From Chondrinema litorale (GTDB taxonomy: Bacteria; Bacteroidota; Bacteroidia; Cytophagales; Flammeovirgaceae), in NCBI RefSeq assembly GCF_026250525.1, contig NZ_CP111043.1, forward strand, positions 3,237,001 to 3,301,000: a stretch of 64,000 nt of DNA, given 5' to 3'. The translations under genes and the position numbers were made by a program. Position 1 is the first letter of the stretch. Every line of letters starts with the position of its first letter. Below the pieces are notes generated by a model, which searched no databases, was not told where the DNA came from, and saw only the letters and a list, made by a program, of their open reading frames with translations. Of this stretch, positions 18,408 to 28,117 are shown one piece after another.

Positions 18408-18842
18408 ATGCGCAGACATCCAAAACTTACTCCCGTTTCTAGGCAGCATAGAAAAATGCTAATGCTTGCCCAACTGTTAAAAAAGAATGCACCAGCCTAT
18501 AAGGGCTTACCCACAACTCCCGAAGGTAAAGTCGAGTACGCAATTGGCATTTATGTAAATCTTATTGAAGACCATATGGAGATAGAAGAGAAACACATTT
18601 TCCCCATGGCAATGAAGATAGATGAACAATTGGAGTTTCTCGCCAATGAATTAAAAGAAGAGCATAAAGTATTAAAAGAAAAATTTCTATCTCTAAACCC
18701 CATAGATCCCAATATTGAACTTATGAACGACTTGGGTGAACGATTAGAAAAACACATCAGAAAAGAAGAAAGAGAGTTTTTTCAGCAACTGCAACGAGTA
18801 GGCAAAGCAGATTTGGAAGCACTTTCTTTACCTATTGAGTAA
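18408..18842 (+). CDS. Hemerythrin-like HHE domain protein
   Basis: About 144 residues from the ATG encoding MRRHPKLTPVS. A TTG start 33 bases upstream is possible but less likely. Spaced His and Glu residues of a hemerythrin-like four-helix bundle are visible: VSRQHRKML, EDHMEIEEKHIFP, KEEHKVLKEKF and KHIRKEEREFF. Such domains hold a di-iron centre that binds oxygen or responds to nitric oxide or redox stress. It is cytoplasmic. The gene is divergent from the M56-TonB island and shares its upstream region, including the candidate operators, so shared regulation is possible. It is followed by a purine permease gene on the same strand, 93 bases away. Confidence 0.82.
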   Translation: MRRHPKLTPVSRQHRKMLMLAQLLKKNAPAYKGLPTTPEGKVEYAIGIYVNLIEDHMEIEEKHIFPMAMKIDEQLEFLANELKEEHKVLKEKFLSLNPIDPNIELMNDLGERLEKHIRKEEREFFQQLQRVGKADLEALSLPIE

Positions 18843-18935
18843 TTTCTTTACAATATTACTTTTCCAAGTTTTAATTTCAATTCTTTTAGTTATAATATTG
18901 GGTAGAAATAGAATTTCAACTCAATAGCCCCTTTC

Positions 18936-20339
18936 ATGAAAAATTTTTTCCGGTTAGAAGAGAACAAAACAAACTTTAGGCAAGAAGCCATTGCCGGTTT
19001 GACTACCTTTTTTACCATGGCTTACATCATTTTTGTAAATCCGGCCATACTCTCTAAAACCGGAATGGACTTTAACAGTGTAATGTTGGCAACCTGCATT
19101 TCGGCGGGAGTGGGTACACTGGTAATGGGCTTACTGGCAAATTACCCTTTTGCACAGGCACCGGGTATGGGGTTAAATGCCTATTTCACCTTTACAGTAG
19201 TTTTAGGGATGGGTTACACTTGGCAGCAAGCATTGGCAGCAGTGTTTATTTCAGGTGTATTATTTATCATTCTTACTTTAACAGGAACAAGAAAAGCAAT
19301 AGTTGAAGCTATTCCATTATCTATTAGGTTGGCGATTCCTGCAGGTATCGGTATGTTCATCGCATTAATTGGTTTTAATAATGCAGGAATTATCCGTTTT
19401 AATCAGGGACCGATTATCGATATTATTCTAGCAACAGAAGAGTTCGATCAGGGAAAAATGATTGGCGAGGTATTAGGTGCACCTTCTCAGGTTTTAGAGT
19501 TTGGCGACTTTTCAAATCCTTCTGTAATATTAGCCATATTGGGTTTTGCTTTACTGAGTACTTTAATGGTATTAAAAGTAAGAGCAGCCTTGTTTTTCGG
19601 AATTATTTTAACTGTGCTTATCGGAATTCCTATGGGAGTTACCCAAATTCCTGATACATTTACACTGAGCAATTTCGATATAAGTCCAACTTTTTTTAAG
19701 CTGGATTTTAACGGTTTGCTTTATAATGCTGAGGGAGAAATCTCTTTCTCAGAACTGTTTTTAAACATAGTTACAGTTGTAATTTCTTTTACACTGGTAG
19801 ATTTGTTCGATACCATAGGTACTTTACTTGGTACAGCCGCTAAAGGTGGTTTTTTAGATAAAGATGGCAAACTACCAAGAATGAACAGAGCTTTAACAGC
19901 CGATGCAATTGCCACTACATTAGGTGCTTTGTTGGGTACATCTTCTGTAACTACCTACATAGAGAGCGGTTCTGGAATTGTTGCCGGTGGTAAAACCGGT
20001 TTAACAGCAGTGTTTGTGGCTATCTTTTTTTTACTTTCAGTTTTTCTGGCACCATTTGCAGGCATTGTACCTGTAGCGGCAACTGCTCCTGCCTTAATTA
20101 TGGTTGGGGTGCTCATGATGTCATCTTTAAAGCATATTAACTTCGATAATTTAGAAGAAGCCATACCAGCTTTTTTAATTATAGCAGTCATGCCTTTTTC
20201 TTACAGCATAGCAAATGGGATAGCTGCAGGCTTAATATTTTATACATTAATTAAAGTAGTGAAAGGAGACGCTGCTAAAGTGCATCCTGTGGTGTATGTA
20301 ATTACACTACTATTTATTATCAGGTTTATACTAGTGTAA
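18936..20339 (+). CDS. NCS2 family purine permease, AzgA type
   Basis: 467 residues, all membrane segments, matching the AzgA/PbuG/GhxP group of nucleobase:cation symporter-2 proteins. Typical stretches are ARQEAIAG-like RQEAIAGLTTFFTMAYII near the N-terminus, NPAILSKTGM, FAQAPGMGLNAYF around residue 70, and LVDLFDTIGTLLG and SSVTTYIESGSGIVAGGKTG in the second half. It imports adenine, guanine or hypoxanthine with protons across the inner membrane; which one cannot be told. It is followed on the same strand by a sodium:solute symporter gene after 120 bases. Confidence 0.9.
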   Translation: MKNFFRLEENKTNFRQEAIAGLTTFFTMAYIIFVNPAILSKTGMDFNSVMLATCISAGVGTLVMGLLANYPFAQAPGMGLNAYFTFTVVLGMGYTWQQALAAVFISGVLFIILTLTGTRKAIVEAIPLSIRLAIPAGIGMFIALIGFNNAGIIRFNQGPIIDIILATEEFDQGKMIGEVLGAPSQVLEFGDFSNPSVILAILGFALLSTLMVLKVRAALFFGIILTVLIGIPMGVTQIPDTFTLSNFDISPTFFKLDFNGLLYNAEGEISFSELFLNIVTVVISFTLVDLFDTIGTLLGTAAKGGFLDKDGKLPRMNRALTADAIATTLGALLGTSSVTTYIESGSGIVAGGKTGLTAVFVAIFFLLSVFLAPFAGIVPVAATAPALIMVGVLMMSSLKHINFDNLEEAIPAFLIIAVMPFSYSIANGIAAGLIFYTLIKVVKGDAAKVHPVVYVITLLFIIRFILV

Positions 20340-20459
20340 AAACCTTATCTAAATTACTGACATTTAATCAGATTTATTCGCACTTACTTATATTTTAGGA
20401 GTGAAGAATAAGGCATATATTGTAATTTAAAAAATTAAGAGAGATAAATAAATCTGAAG

Positions 20460-22307
20460 ATGGAGTTATCAGTAGTTGATATCATTATTATAGTATTATA
20501 CCTGTTTTTGACTGTTTTTATAGGTTTCTACATTTCTAAAAAAGCATCAGCAAATCTCGAAGCTTATTTTCTTGGTGGTAAAAGTCTTCCTTGGTATGTA
20601 TTAGGTGTATCTAATGCTTCTGGAATGTTCGATATCACTGGTACAATGTGGCTCGTAGCACTTTGCTTTATATATGGTTTAAAAAGTGCATGGATTCCGT
20701 GGCTCTGGCCAGTTTTCAATCAGATATTTTTAATGGTGTTCCTTTCGGCATGGTTGAGGCGATCAAATGTAATGACGGGAGCCGAGTGGATACAAACGCG
20801 TTTTGGTTCTGGTAAAGGTGCCAAGCTTTCAAACATTATAGTAATTGTTTTTGCTTTGGTAACGGTTGTCGGTTATTTGGCTTATGCTTTCCAAGGTATT
20901 GGAAAATTTGCTTATACCTTTTTGCCAAAGAGTTTAACATTAGGTGAGTCGGTTTACCAACTTACACCCAATATATACGGCTTAATTTTTATAGGAATTA
21001 CAGCCCTTTATGTAGTAAAAGGAGGAATGTACAGCGTAGTACTTACAGAGGTTGTTCAGTTTTTAGTGATGACAGTAGCTTCAATTACAGTGGGTATTGT
21101 AGCTATGTACCAAGTACCTGCTGATGTTGTTAGCCAAATTGTTCCAGATAGTTGGTATAACCTGTTTTTTGGTTGGGAGCTCGATTTGCAATGGGATATT
21201 GCCGCAGTAAATGAGCAGATTCAAAAAGATGGCTATTCGCTTTTCAGCATATTTTTTATGATGATGGTATTTAAAGGAATACTAGTGAGTTTAGCTGGTC
21301 CTGCGCCTAACTACGACATGCAGCGTGTGCTTTCTACTAAATCGCCAACCGAAGCTGCAAAAATGAGTGGTTTAGTTTCTTTGGTTTTGTTTATGCCGAG
21401 ATATATGTTAATTGCTGGTATTGCAATTTTAGGTCTGGCAAGTGTAAATGAGTTGGGCTTAGAACCATTGCAAAACAGTACGACTGGTGTTGCTGATTTC
21501 GAGTTGGTGCTTCCACATGTTATTAAAAATTATATTCCTATTGGTTTGGTAGGTTTGCTTTTAGCGGGATTACTCGCTGCTTTTATGTCTACCGTGGCAG
21601 CTACTGTAAATGCTGCGCCAGCTTATTTAGTAAATGATATTTATAAGAAATACATCAACCCAGATGCAGAACCAAAAACTTATGTAAAAATGAGTTATTT
21701 GTCTACCATCGTAGTGTTAATTATAGGTGTGGGTTTTGGTTTTGCAACCGATTCTATCAATCAAGTAACACAGTGGATAGTGAATGCATTATATGGAGGT
21801 TACGCAGTTTCAAACCTATTAAAATGGTTCTGGTGGCGATTAAATGGTTATGGTTATTTCTGGGGAATGCTTGCCGGTGTTTTAGCTTCATTATTCTTAC
21901 CTATCTTGCCTTTTGTAGATGTATCCTTTATTCCATTGCCAGAAGATTTGGCCAGATTCCCATTAATGTTTGTTTTATCTGCAGTGGGTTGTATTGTTGG
22001 TAGTTATTTTACCAAACCTCAAGCAGATGACGAGCTGATAGAGTTTTATAAAAGAGTGAGACCTTGGGGTTTTTGGGAACCTATTCGCCAAAAACTACTC
22101 GAAAGAGAGCCTAATTTTAAAATAAACACTTCTTTTAGACGAGATATGGTCAATATTCTAATAGGTATTGTATGGCAGGTTTCTTTGGTTGTATTCCCAA
22201 TTTATTTAGTAGTAAGAGAAAACTATCTGGCATTGATCGCCTTTGGTGTTGCAGCAATTACCACTTGGTTATTAAAAATTAACTGGTACGATAAGCTGGA
22301 AGATTAA
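20460..22307 (+). CDS. Sodium:solute symporter (SSS family)
   Basis: 615 residues with about 13-14 membrane helices and the LeuT-type SSS fold. Recognisable stretches are SKKASANLEAYFLGGKSLPW near the N-terminus (typical SSS first loop), GASNASGMF-like GVSNASGMFDITGT, VVKGGMYSVVLTEVVQF in the middle, and GLLAAFMSTVAATVNAAPAY around residue 375 in the sodium-binding region. The C-terminal 100 residues add two or more helices, as in larger members. The substrate could be a sugar, an organic acid or an amino acid; no neighbour indicates which. It ends at a strong hairpin. Confidence 0.88.
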   Translation: MELSVVDIIIIVLYLFLTVFIGFYISKKASANLEAYFLGGKSLPWYVLGVSNASGMFDITGTMWLVALCFIYGLKSAWIPWLWPVFNQIFLMVFLSAWLRRSNVMTGAEWIQTRFGSGKGAKLSNIIVIVFALVTVVGYLAYAFQGIGKFAYTFLPKSLTLGESVYQLTPNIYGLIFIGITALYVVKGGMYSVVLTEVVQFLVMTVASITVGIVAMYQVPADVVSQIVPDSWYNLFFGWELDLQWDIAAVNEQIQKDGYSLFSIFFMMMVFKGILVSLAGPAPNYDMQRVLSTKSPTEAAKMSGLVSLVLFMPRYMLIAGIAILGLASVNELGLEPLQNSTTGVADFELVLPHVIKNYIPIGLVGLLLAGLLAAFMSTVAATVNAAPAYLVNDIYKKYINPDAEPKTYVKMSYLSTIVVLIIGVGFGFATDSINQVTQWIVNALYGGYAVSNLLKWFWWRLNGYGYFWGMLAGVLASLFLPILPFVDVSFIPLPEDLARFPLMFVLSAVGCIVGSYFTKPQADDELIEFYKRVRPWGFWEPIRQKLLEREPNFKINTSFRRDMVNILIGIVWQVSLVVFPIYLVVRENYLALIAFGVAAITTWLLKINWYDKLED

Positions 22308-22329
22308 AGGGTATTTATAAAAAACAAAA

Positions 22330-22370
22330 ACAAAACAGGCTTGGAAAACTCACTTCCAAGTCTGTTTTGT
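22330..22370. terminator. Strong terminator after the sodium:solute symporter gene
   Basis: A 17-base stem, ACAAAACAGGCTTGGAA with TTCCAAGTCTGTTTTGT (one G-T pair), closes a 7-base loop and is followed by TTATT. Confidence 0.85.
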
Positions 22371-22389
22371 TATTACCATTCCAATAAAA

Positions 22390-22422
22390 AAGGTTTACCA
22401 GAGAAACTCTCTAATAAACCTT
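22390..22422 (-). terminator. Terminator of the mutB-mutA transcript
   Basis: AAGGTTTA pairs with TAAACCTT, with an inner AGAG/CTCT stem. On the minus strand it is followed by a T-rich tract. It lies just after the small mutase subunit gene. Confidence 0.65.
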
Positions 22423-22463
22423 ATAAGTAAATATGAAAATGATAATACTAAGACTCTATGTTA

Positions 22464-23627
22464 TTAAGCTTTTACCTGAAATAGCTCCCAAGTTTTCTCA
22501 GCTAGCTGAGTAGTGAGTTTTTCTAGGTAATAAGAACCTGCTGCAGGATCAACTGCTTTATCAAAATACGACTCATCTTTTAGCATACAAGAAACATTTC
22601 TGGCAATGTGCATAGAGAACTCATCTACTTCTTCAATGCCTTCATTGTGAGGTAAAATGGTTAACATAGTGCACCCTCCAATAATACCAGACATCGCCTG
22701 ACTTGTATTAGATAGCATATTCAGATAAGGGTCTTCTTTGGTTGCCTCGTCTATTTTAATAGTGGTAGAAGCACTAATTGTTAAATCAGATGCTTGGTAT
22801 TCCACTTCATAGCAATTGGCAATTTCGGTGTACAGCATGCGAAGTGCTCTCATTCTTGCAATTTCAAAGAAGTAATTATTACGAAGATTAATTCCTATTG
22901 AAATTTGCTTGAGTACTTTGTCTGCAGTAAGACCTCTTTCAACTAGTGAATCAGTAAGTTTTACAACTTTGGCTAAAACATCTGCGGTTTCTTCTGAGTA
23001 ACTTAGTTCAGAAGGGCCAAGGTTTATCTGAAACTTATAACCCGGAAATAAACTTAGCTGCTCGAAAACACTGTAAAACTCTACTTCATTTGTTTCTGAG
23101 AGGTTGCAAATGATTTCACCAGAAGTTTTTTCTTTTTCTATTCCTGCTTTTTTAGTGAAGTTGAGCAGGTTTTGCAATAGTTCTCCTGATGCTTTTTTCA
23201 AGTAAAAAGACACAGGGCAATACTGCATTTTAATATTATTTAGTAGTACAGTTAGGTTATCAGAAGATAGTATAGAGTCTAGGTAAAAAACAATACCTTC
23301 AGCGCCATTTTGTAGTGCTTTAAGTGCTTGTTTGTTAGCGATCTCCAAATCCTTTACTACAATTTTTTGCATATTAAACCAGTAACGATAACCAAATTCA
23401 GGGTTTTCGGTATTTAACTGGCTGTTTTGAATACTTTCCAGATTTTTTTCAGCTTCACCTAAGTTTTCACTGTTATAGAAAGGGTCTACTTCAAAACCTT
23501 CTTTTGTCTGCCAGACCAGACTTTCTGCATAGTCTTTTCCTTTTAGGTCGGCAATGATTTTATTCTTCCATTCTTCCGTGTTTATTTCTTGGAAGTCTTT
23601 GAAAGACAATGACTCGTTGCTTTGCAT
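22464..23627 (-). CDS. mutA: Methylmalonyl-CoA mutase small subunit (short form)
   Basis: 387 residues related to the TIM-barrel domain of methylmalonyl-CoA mutase, beginning with the family-typical FKDFQEINTEEWKNKI. It contains ARMRALRMLY, YLNMLSNTSQAMSGIIGGC and VDPAAGSYYLEKLT, all matching the large subunit's barrel. There is no cobalamin-binding DxHxxG domain at the C-terminus, so the protein is shorter than the classic small subunit (about 640 residues in Propionibacterium), where that domain is present but inactive. The small subunit does not bind B12 but supports the large one. It follows mutB after 69 bases, the reverse of the common mutA-mutB order. Confidence 0.88.
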   Translation of the reverse strand: MQSNESLSFKDFQEINTEEWKNKIIADLKGKDYAESLVWQTKEGFEVDPFYNSENLGEAEKNLESIQNSQLNTENPEFGYRYWFNMQKIVVKDLEIANKQALKALQNGAEGIVFYLDSILSSDNLTVLLNNIKMQYCPVSFYLKKASGELLQNLLNFTKKAGIEKEKTSGEIICNLSETNEVEFYSVFEQLSLFPGYKFQINLGPSELSYSEETADVLAKVVKLTDSLVERGLTADKVLKQISIGINLRNNYFFEIARMRALRMLYTEIANCYEVEYQASDLTISASTTIKIDEATKEDPYLNMLSNTSQAMSGIIGGCTMLTILPHNEGIEEVDEFSMHIARNVSCMLKDESYFDKAVDPAAGSYYLEKLTTQLAEKTWELFQVKA

Positions 23628-23696
23628 TTTTAATATGTTTAGGCAATTGTTTTATCAAAATTAAAATCACATTCCAGAGTAGTAGCTACAGAAAGA

Positions 23697-25886
23697 TTAA
23701 CCTTCCTGTAGTTCCAATAACATTTTCTCTAGAATTTTCTTAGCTGCCACAGGAATTTTAGTTCCAGGGCCAAATACTTCCATTACTCCTGCTTGATATA
23801 AGAAATCGTAATCTTTCGGAGGAATTACACCACCAGCAACTACTTCAATATCTTCTCTTCCGATTTTCTTCAATTCGTCTATCAACTGAGGAATAAGTGT
23901 TTTGTGACCTGCTGCTAAAGATGAAGCACCGATTAAGTGTACATCGTTTTCTGCTGCTTGTCTTGCAACTTCTTCTGGAGTTTGGAATAATGGACCCATA
24001 TCAACATCGAAACCTAAGTCGGCGAAGCTGGTTGCAATTACCTTAGCACCTCTATCGTGACCATCTTGTCCCATTTTCGCTACCATAATTCTAGGCCTAC
24101 GACCATCGAGTTCGGCAAACTGGTCTGATAATTTACGGGCTTCTGCAAAGCTTTCGTCAGAAGCTGCTTCTTTAGAGTATACTCCAGAAATAGAGCGAAT
24201 AACAGCTTTGTATCTGCCAAATGGTTTTTCCATTGCATCAGATATTTCACCAAGTGAGGCTCTTTTTCTGGCTGCATCTACTGCTAATGCAAGTAGGTTT
24301 TCTTCGTCTTTATTAGGATCATCGCCACCTTGTTGTTTTTTCTCAGCACAAACTGTTAAAGCGTGCAATGCAGCTTGTACATCGTCTTCATTTCTTTCTG
24401 CTCTAAGCTTTTTAAGTCTGTCGATCTGAGATTGTAATACTGCTTTATTATCTACTTCTAGAATTTCAAATTCTTTTTCGTCATCGCTTAGGTATTTATT
24501 TACCCCTACAATTACATCTTTTCCTGCATCGATTCTGGCTTGTCTTCTTGCAGCAGCTTCTTCGATACGCATTTTAGGAATTCCACTTTCAATCGCTTTA
24601 GCCATACCGCCTAGTTCTTCCACTTCTTGCATGTGTTCCCATGCTCTTTGGGCTAATTGGTGAGTGAGGTATTCCACATAGTAACTACCACCCCAAGGAT
24701 CAATTACCTTTGTAATGTCGGTTTCTTGTTGAATAAATTTCTGAGTATTTCTAGCGATACGGGCAGAAAAGTCTGTAGGTAAGGCAATAGCTTCATCAAA
24801 AGAGTTGGTGTGAAGCGATTGTGTGTGACCAAGCGCAGCTCCCATAGCTTCTATATATGTTCTTGCTACGTTGTTAAATGGATCTTGCTCGGTTAAAGAC
24901 CAACCTGAGGTTTGAGAGTGCGTTCTCAATGCCATAGACTTGGCATTTTGAGGATCAAACTCTTTTACCACTTTTGCCCAAAGTAATCTTCCGGCACGCA
25001 TCTTGGCAATTTCCATAAAGTGGTTCATGCCAATTGCCCAGAAGAACGACAACCTTGGAGCAAACTGATCTATTTTAAGCCCTGCTTTTAAACCTGTACG
25101 TATGTACTCAAGTCCATCTGCAAGGGTATAGGCTAGTTCAATATCATTTGTAGCGCCTGCTTCTTGCATGTGGTATCCACTTATACTGATTGAGTTAAAT
25201 CGAGGCATATAACGAGAAGTATAGGCGAAAATATCTGCAATGATTTTCATACTTGGTAGAGGAGGGTATATGTAGGTATTCCTCACCATAAATTCTTTTA
25301 GAATATCATTTTGGATAGTACCGCTTAACTGCTCTTTTTTAACTCCTTGTTCTTCCGCAGCAGCAATGTAGAAAGCCATTACCGGAATAACAGCTCCGTT
25401 CATTGTCATTGAAACAGACATCTTGTCTAACGGAATCTGATCGAAAAGAATCTGCATATCAAGTACAGAGTCAATAGCAACACCAGCTTTACCCACATCA
25501 CCAACTACTCTTGGGTGATCAGAATCGTAACCTCTGTGAGTTGCAAGGTCGAAAGCGACAGATAGACCTTTTTGGCCAGCAGCAAGGTTTCGACGATAAA
25601 ATGCATTGGATTCTTCTGCAGTACTAAAACCTGCATACTGCCTTATAGTCCATGGGCGCATTACATACATGGTTGAGTAAGGTCCACGTAGGAATGGCGG
25701 GATTCCTGAAGCAAAATTCAGATGATCGAAATTGCTGACATCTTTGTTGGAGAAAGCAGGTTTTACAGGAATTTGCTCAGCGGTTTCCCAACTGTTTAAC
25801 TGGAGTGCTTCCAGGTCCTGTTTCGCTCTGCTTCCTGACTTATCCAGCAACTGTTTAAAGCTTATGTTCTTAAAGTCAGGTTTCAT
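23697..25886 (-). CDS. mutB: Methylmalonyl-CoA mutase large (catalytic) subunit
   Basis: 729 residues. The N-terminal TIM-barrel begins around [20 protein letters not shown] (near residue 60) and includes [11 protein letters not shown] and the substrate-pocket stretch [19 protein letters not shown]. The C-terminal cobalamin-binding domain has [13 protein letters not shown] (DxHxxG, the His that ligates cobalt), then GASSLAAGH and VVAGGVIPP. It interconverts succinyl-CoA and (R)-methylmalonyl-CoA using adenosylcobalamin. It lies 193 bases after the decarboxylase genes on the same strand, with mutA right behind, so propionyl-CoA, methylmalonyl-CoA and succinyl-CoA metabolism is grouped here. 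Confidence 0.96.
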   Translation of the reverse strand: MKPDFKNISFKQLLDKSGSRAKQDLEALQLNSWETAEQIPVKPAFSNKDVSNFDHLNFASGIPPFLRGPYSTMYVMRPWTIRQYAGFSTAEESNAFYRRNLAAGQKGLSVAFDLATHRGYDSDHPRVVGDVGKAGVAIDSVLDMQILFDQIPLDKMSVSMTMNGAVIPVMAFYIAAAEEQGVKKEQLSGTIQNDILKEFMVRNTYIYPPLPSMKIIADIFAYTSRYMPRFNSISISGYHMQEAGATNDIELAYTLADGLEYIRTGLKAGLKIDQFAPRLSFFWAIGMNHFMEIAKMRAGRLLWAKVVKEFDPQNAKSMALRTHSQTSGWSLTEQDPFNNVARTYIEAMGAALGHTQSLHTNSFDEAIALPTDFSARIARNTQKFIQQETDITKVIDPWGGSYYVEYLTHQLAQRAWEHMQEVEELGGMAKAIESGIPKMRIEEAAARRQARIDAGKDVIVGVNKYLSDDEKEFEILEVDNKAVLQSQIDRLKKLRAERNEDDVQAALHALTVCAEKKQQGGDDPNKDEENLLALAVDAARKRASLGEISDAMEKPFGRYKAVIRSISGVYSKEAASDESFAEARKLSDQFAELDGRRPRIMVAKMGQDGHDRGAKVIATSFADLGFDVDMGPLFQTPEEVARQAAENDVHLIGASSLAAGHKTLIPQLIDELKKIGREDIEVVAGGVIPPKDYDFLYQAGVMEVFGPGTKIPVAAKKILEKMLLELQEG

Positions 25887-26079
25887 GAGTTTACAATTTT
25901 TTTAATTTATTTGAGGTTGCTCTATATGAAAAATGGTGATATCTAGTCTATAAATTTTTTTAATACTATAAAAAATGATATAAAATTTTTCATATTTTCT
26001 AATTTTTGCGAAAAAATATACAGAATATTTTAAAATTCGAGTGAATGTATAATTTTTCTAAAACTTTTAAAAGTCTCAA

Positions 26080-27243
26080 TTAATTTAAGAAACTTAACAA
26101 AATACCGGCAGCTACTGCAGAGCCGATTACACCAGAAACGTTAGGTGCCATAGCGTGCATCAGCAGGTGATTTGTAGGGTCATATTTTAGTCCTTCGTGT
26201 TGTACAACCCTTGCACTATCTGGTACTGCAGAAACTCCAGCTGCACCAACCAATGGGTTAATTTTGTTGCCTTCTTTTAAGAAAAGGTTCATAAACTTGG
26301 CAAACAAAATACCTCCGGCGGTAGCAATTACGAAAGAGAGCGCTCCTAAAACAAATATCAACATTGACTGAGGTGTTAAGAAAACACTGGCTTGAGTTGA
26401 GGCTCCTACTGTAACACCTAGTAAGATGGTTACAATGTTAATCATGCTGTTACGGGCAGTGTCTGCCAGACGGTTGGTAACTAAAGATTCTTTTAATAGG
26501 TTACCGAAAAATAGCATACCTAATAGCGGTAATGCACTTGGTGCAAGAAAACCTGTTAGCAACATACCAAGAATTGGGAAAATCATTTTTTCTGTTTTAG
26601 AAACAGTTCTTGGAGGTTTCATTTTGATTCGTCTTTCGTTGTGACCAGTGAGCAATCTCATAATTGGAGGTTGTATAACTGGTACAAGTGCCATATAAGA
26701 GTAAGCTGCTATGGCGATAGGGCCTATAAGGTTTTGATTTCCATTTAAACCATTTGCCAATCTAGATGAGATAAAGATTGCTGTAGGTCCGTCTGCACCA
26801 CCGATAATACCAATGGCTCCTGCTTCTGAAGCATTAAAGCCAAGTGCGATAGCTCCAAGAAAAGTAAGGAATATACCTACTTGAGCGGCTGCTCCCAGTA
26901 ACATTAATCTTGGACTCGAAATAAGTGTGGAAAAGTCAGTCATTGCACCGATTCCCAAGAAGATAAGCGGAGGATAAACTCCTTTTAAAACCCCTTGGTA
27001 GATGTAGTTTAGCACACTGCCATCTTCGTAAATACCAATGTTTAGGCCGGCACCTTCTGTAAAAGGTATGTTACCTATAATAACGCCGAACCCAATTGGA
27101 ACAAGCAGCAGTGGTTCATATTCATAACGAATTGCCAAAAAGATAAAAAATATCCCTACCAGAATCATAACTAGGTGTCCTGGTGTGGCATTGGCAAATC
27201 CAGATAACTCGTAAAATTTGTGTAATCCTTCCATGGTCTTCAA
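26080..27243 (-). CDS. Sodium-pumping decarboxylase beta subunit (OadB/MmdB-like)
   Basis: 387 residues with about 10 membrane segments, the family's usual size. The conserved stretches are seen: GAIGIIGGADGPTAIFISS (around residue 150, with the Asp implicated in sodium translocation), PPIMRLLTG and GVSAVPDSARVVQ. In oxaloacetate, methylmalonyl-CoA and glutaconyl-CoA decarboxylases this subunit takes the carboxylate from carboxybiotin, releases CO2 and pumps sodium outward. It follows the biotin carrier gene by 27 bases. With the carboxyltransferase and OadG-like genes upstream it completes a membrane decarboxylase, most likely for methylmalonyl-CoA. Confidence 0.93.
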   Translation of the reverse strand: MKTMEGLHKFYELSGFANATPGHLVMILVGIFFIFLAIRYEYEPLLLVPIGFGVIIGNIPFTEGAGLNIGIYEDGSVLNYIYQGVLKGVYPPLIFLGIGAMTDFSTLISSPRLMLLGAAAQVGIFLTFLGAIALGFNASEAGAIGIIGGADGPTAIFISSRLANGLNGNQNLIGPIAIAAYSYMALVPVIQPPIMRLLTGHNERRIKMKPPRTVSKTEKMIFPILGMLLTGFLAPSALPLLGMLFFGNLLKESLVTNRLADTARNSMINIVTILLGVTVGASTQASVFLTPQSMLIFVLGALSFVIATAGGILFAKFMNLFLKEGNKINPLVGAAGVSAVPDSARVVQHEGLKYDPTNHLLMHAMAPNVSGVIGSAVAAGILLSFLN

Positions 27244-27270
27244 CCCCTAAAGGCTGTTTTTCTTAACTGG

Positions 27271-27693
27271 TTATTCAATTTCAATAAGTAGCTGTCCCTG
27301 CAGCACGTTGTCGCCAACTTTAATTTTGATACTTTTTATTGTTCCTCCCTTTTCTGCGAGTACTTTGTTTTCCATCTTCATCGCTTCCATAATTAGTAGC
27401 GTGTCTTCTTTTTTCACTACGTCACCTTCTTTTACAAGCAGATCTAGTATAATACCGGGTAGGGGAGCATCAATTTTACTTATTGAAGCATTACTTGCAA
27501 GCGGTTTAGGGGCTGCTGTAGGTTGTGGTGTTTTGGCTCTTACTAGTTTAGGAGTCTTGGTTGTTTTAACCTCTTTTTCCAAAGTAACTTCGTAAGGAGT
27601 TCCGTTAACCTCTACCTGAGCCAGATTATCTTCTACAGACTTAACCAAAACATCGTAGGTGTGTCCGTTTATGCTGAATTTATAATTTTTCAT
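27271..27693 (-). CDS. Biotin carboxyl carrier protein of the decarboxylase
   Basis: 140 residues. A C-terminal biotinyl domain (about 72-140) carries EAMKMEN with the biotin-accepting Lys106. The middle is a flexible Ala/Pro/Lys-rich linker (about 45-72). The N-terminal 40 residues are a small beta-rich domain. It carries the carboxyl group from the carboxyltransferase to the OadB-like membrane subunit. Its start overlaps the end of the OadG-like gene by 4 bases (ATGA), a sign of translational coupling and fixed stoichiometry. Confidence 0.93.
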   Translation of the reverse strand: MKNYKFSINGHTYDVLVKSVEDNLAQVEVNGTPYEVTLEKEVKTTKTPKLVRAKTPQPTAAPKPLASNASISKIDAPLPGIILDLLVKEGDVVKKEDTLLIMEAMKMENKVLAEKGGTIKSIKIKVGDNVLQGQLLIEIE

Positions 27694-28070
27694 TTTTTTG
27701 AGAATTTATTAGTTTGAGGTTGCAGGTGAGATTGCATTACACTATAGATTTTAGAGCTCCAAGGAGAGTAGTTTCGAGAAACTTTATTAATAGTGAGTTT
27801 AGTGATTTCCTCATCGTGCAATTCATCAAAATATAAATGGAGTGCTGTGGCAATAGCTGCATTTACAGCTCCGGATAGATTGTGTTTGCTACTAACTGCG
27901 GGTTTTTGTTCTACTGTTTTTTTCTCGAATAAGCCATTTAAAAATAGAAGTACTTTAGGTAGGTTATCGAAAATCAGATACAACGCAACAAGAGCCATAA
28001 ACACAATGGAATATCCAATGAGTGTCATGTAAATGTGTTCTGTACCGATAGCTGAGATATCGAATTTCAT
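27690..28070 (-). CDS. OadG-like gamma/delta subunit of the sodium-pumping decarboxylase
   Basis: 126 residues. A single membrane helix near the N-terminus (about 16-38) is followed by a cytoplasmic tail ending in a basic, Ser/Lys-rich stretch. AIATALHLYFDE and SPWSSKIYSVM match the short OadG-type tail. In these complexes the subunit anchors the carboxyltransferase to the beta subunit and helps assembly. Sequence conservation in this family is low, so the call rests mainly on topology and its position between carboxyltransferase and biotin carrier genes. Confidence 0.8.
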   Translation of the reverse strand: MKFDISAIGTEHIYMTLIGYSIVFMALVALYLIFDNLPKVLLFLNGLFEKKTVEQKPAVSSKHNLSGAVNAAIATALHLYFDELHDEEITKLTINKVSRNYSPWSSKIYSVMQSHLQPQTNKFSKK

Positions 28071-28117
28071 GGCATTTGAATTTTGTGCAATGCATTAATA
28101 TGCATTGCAGGGTTTGA

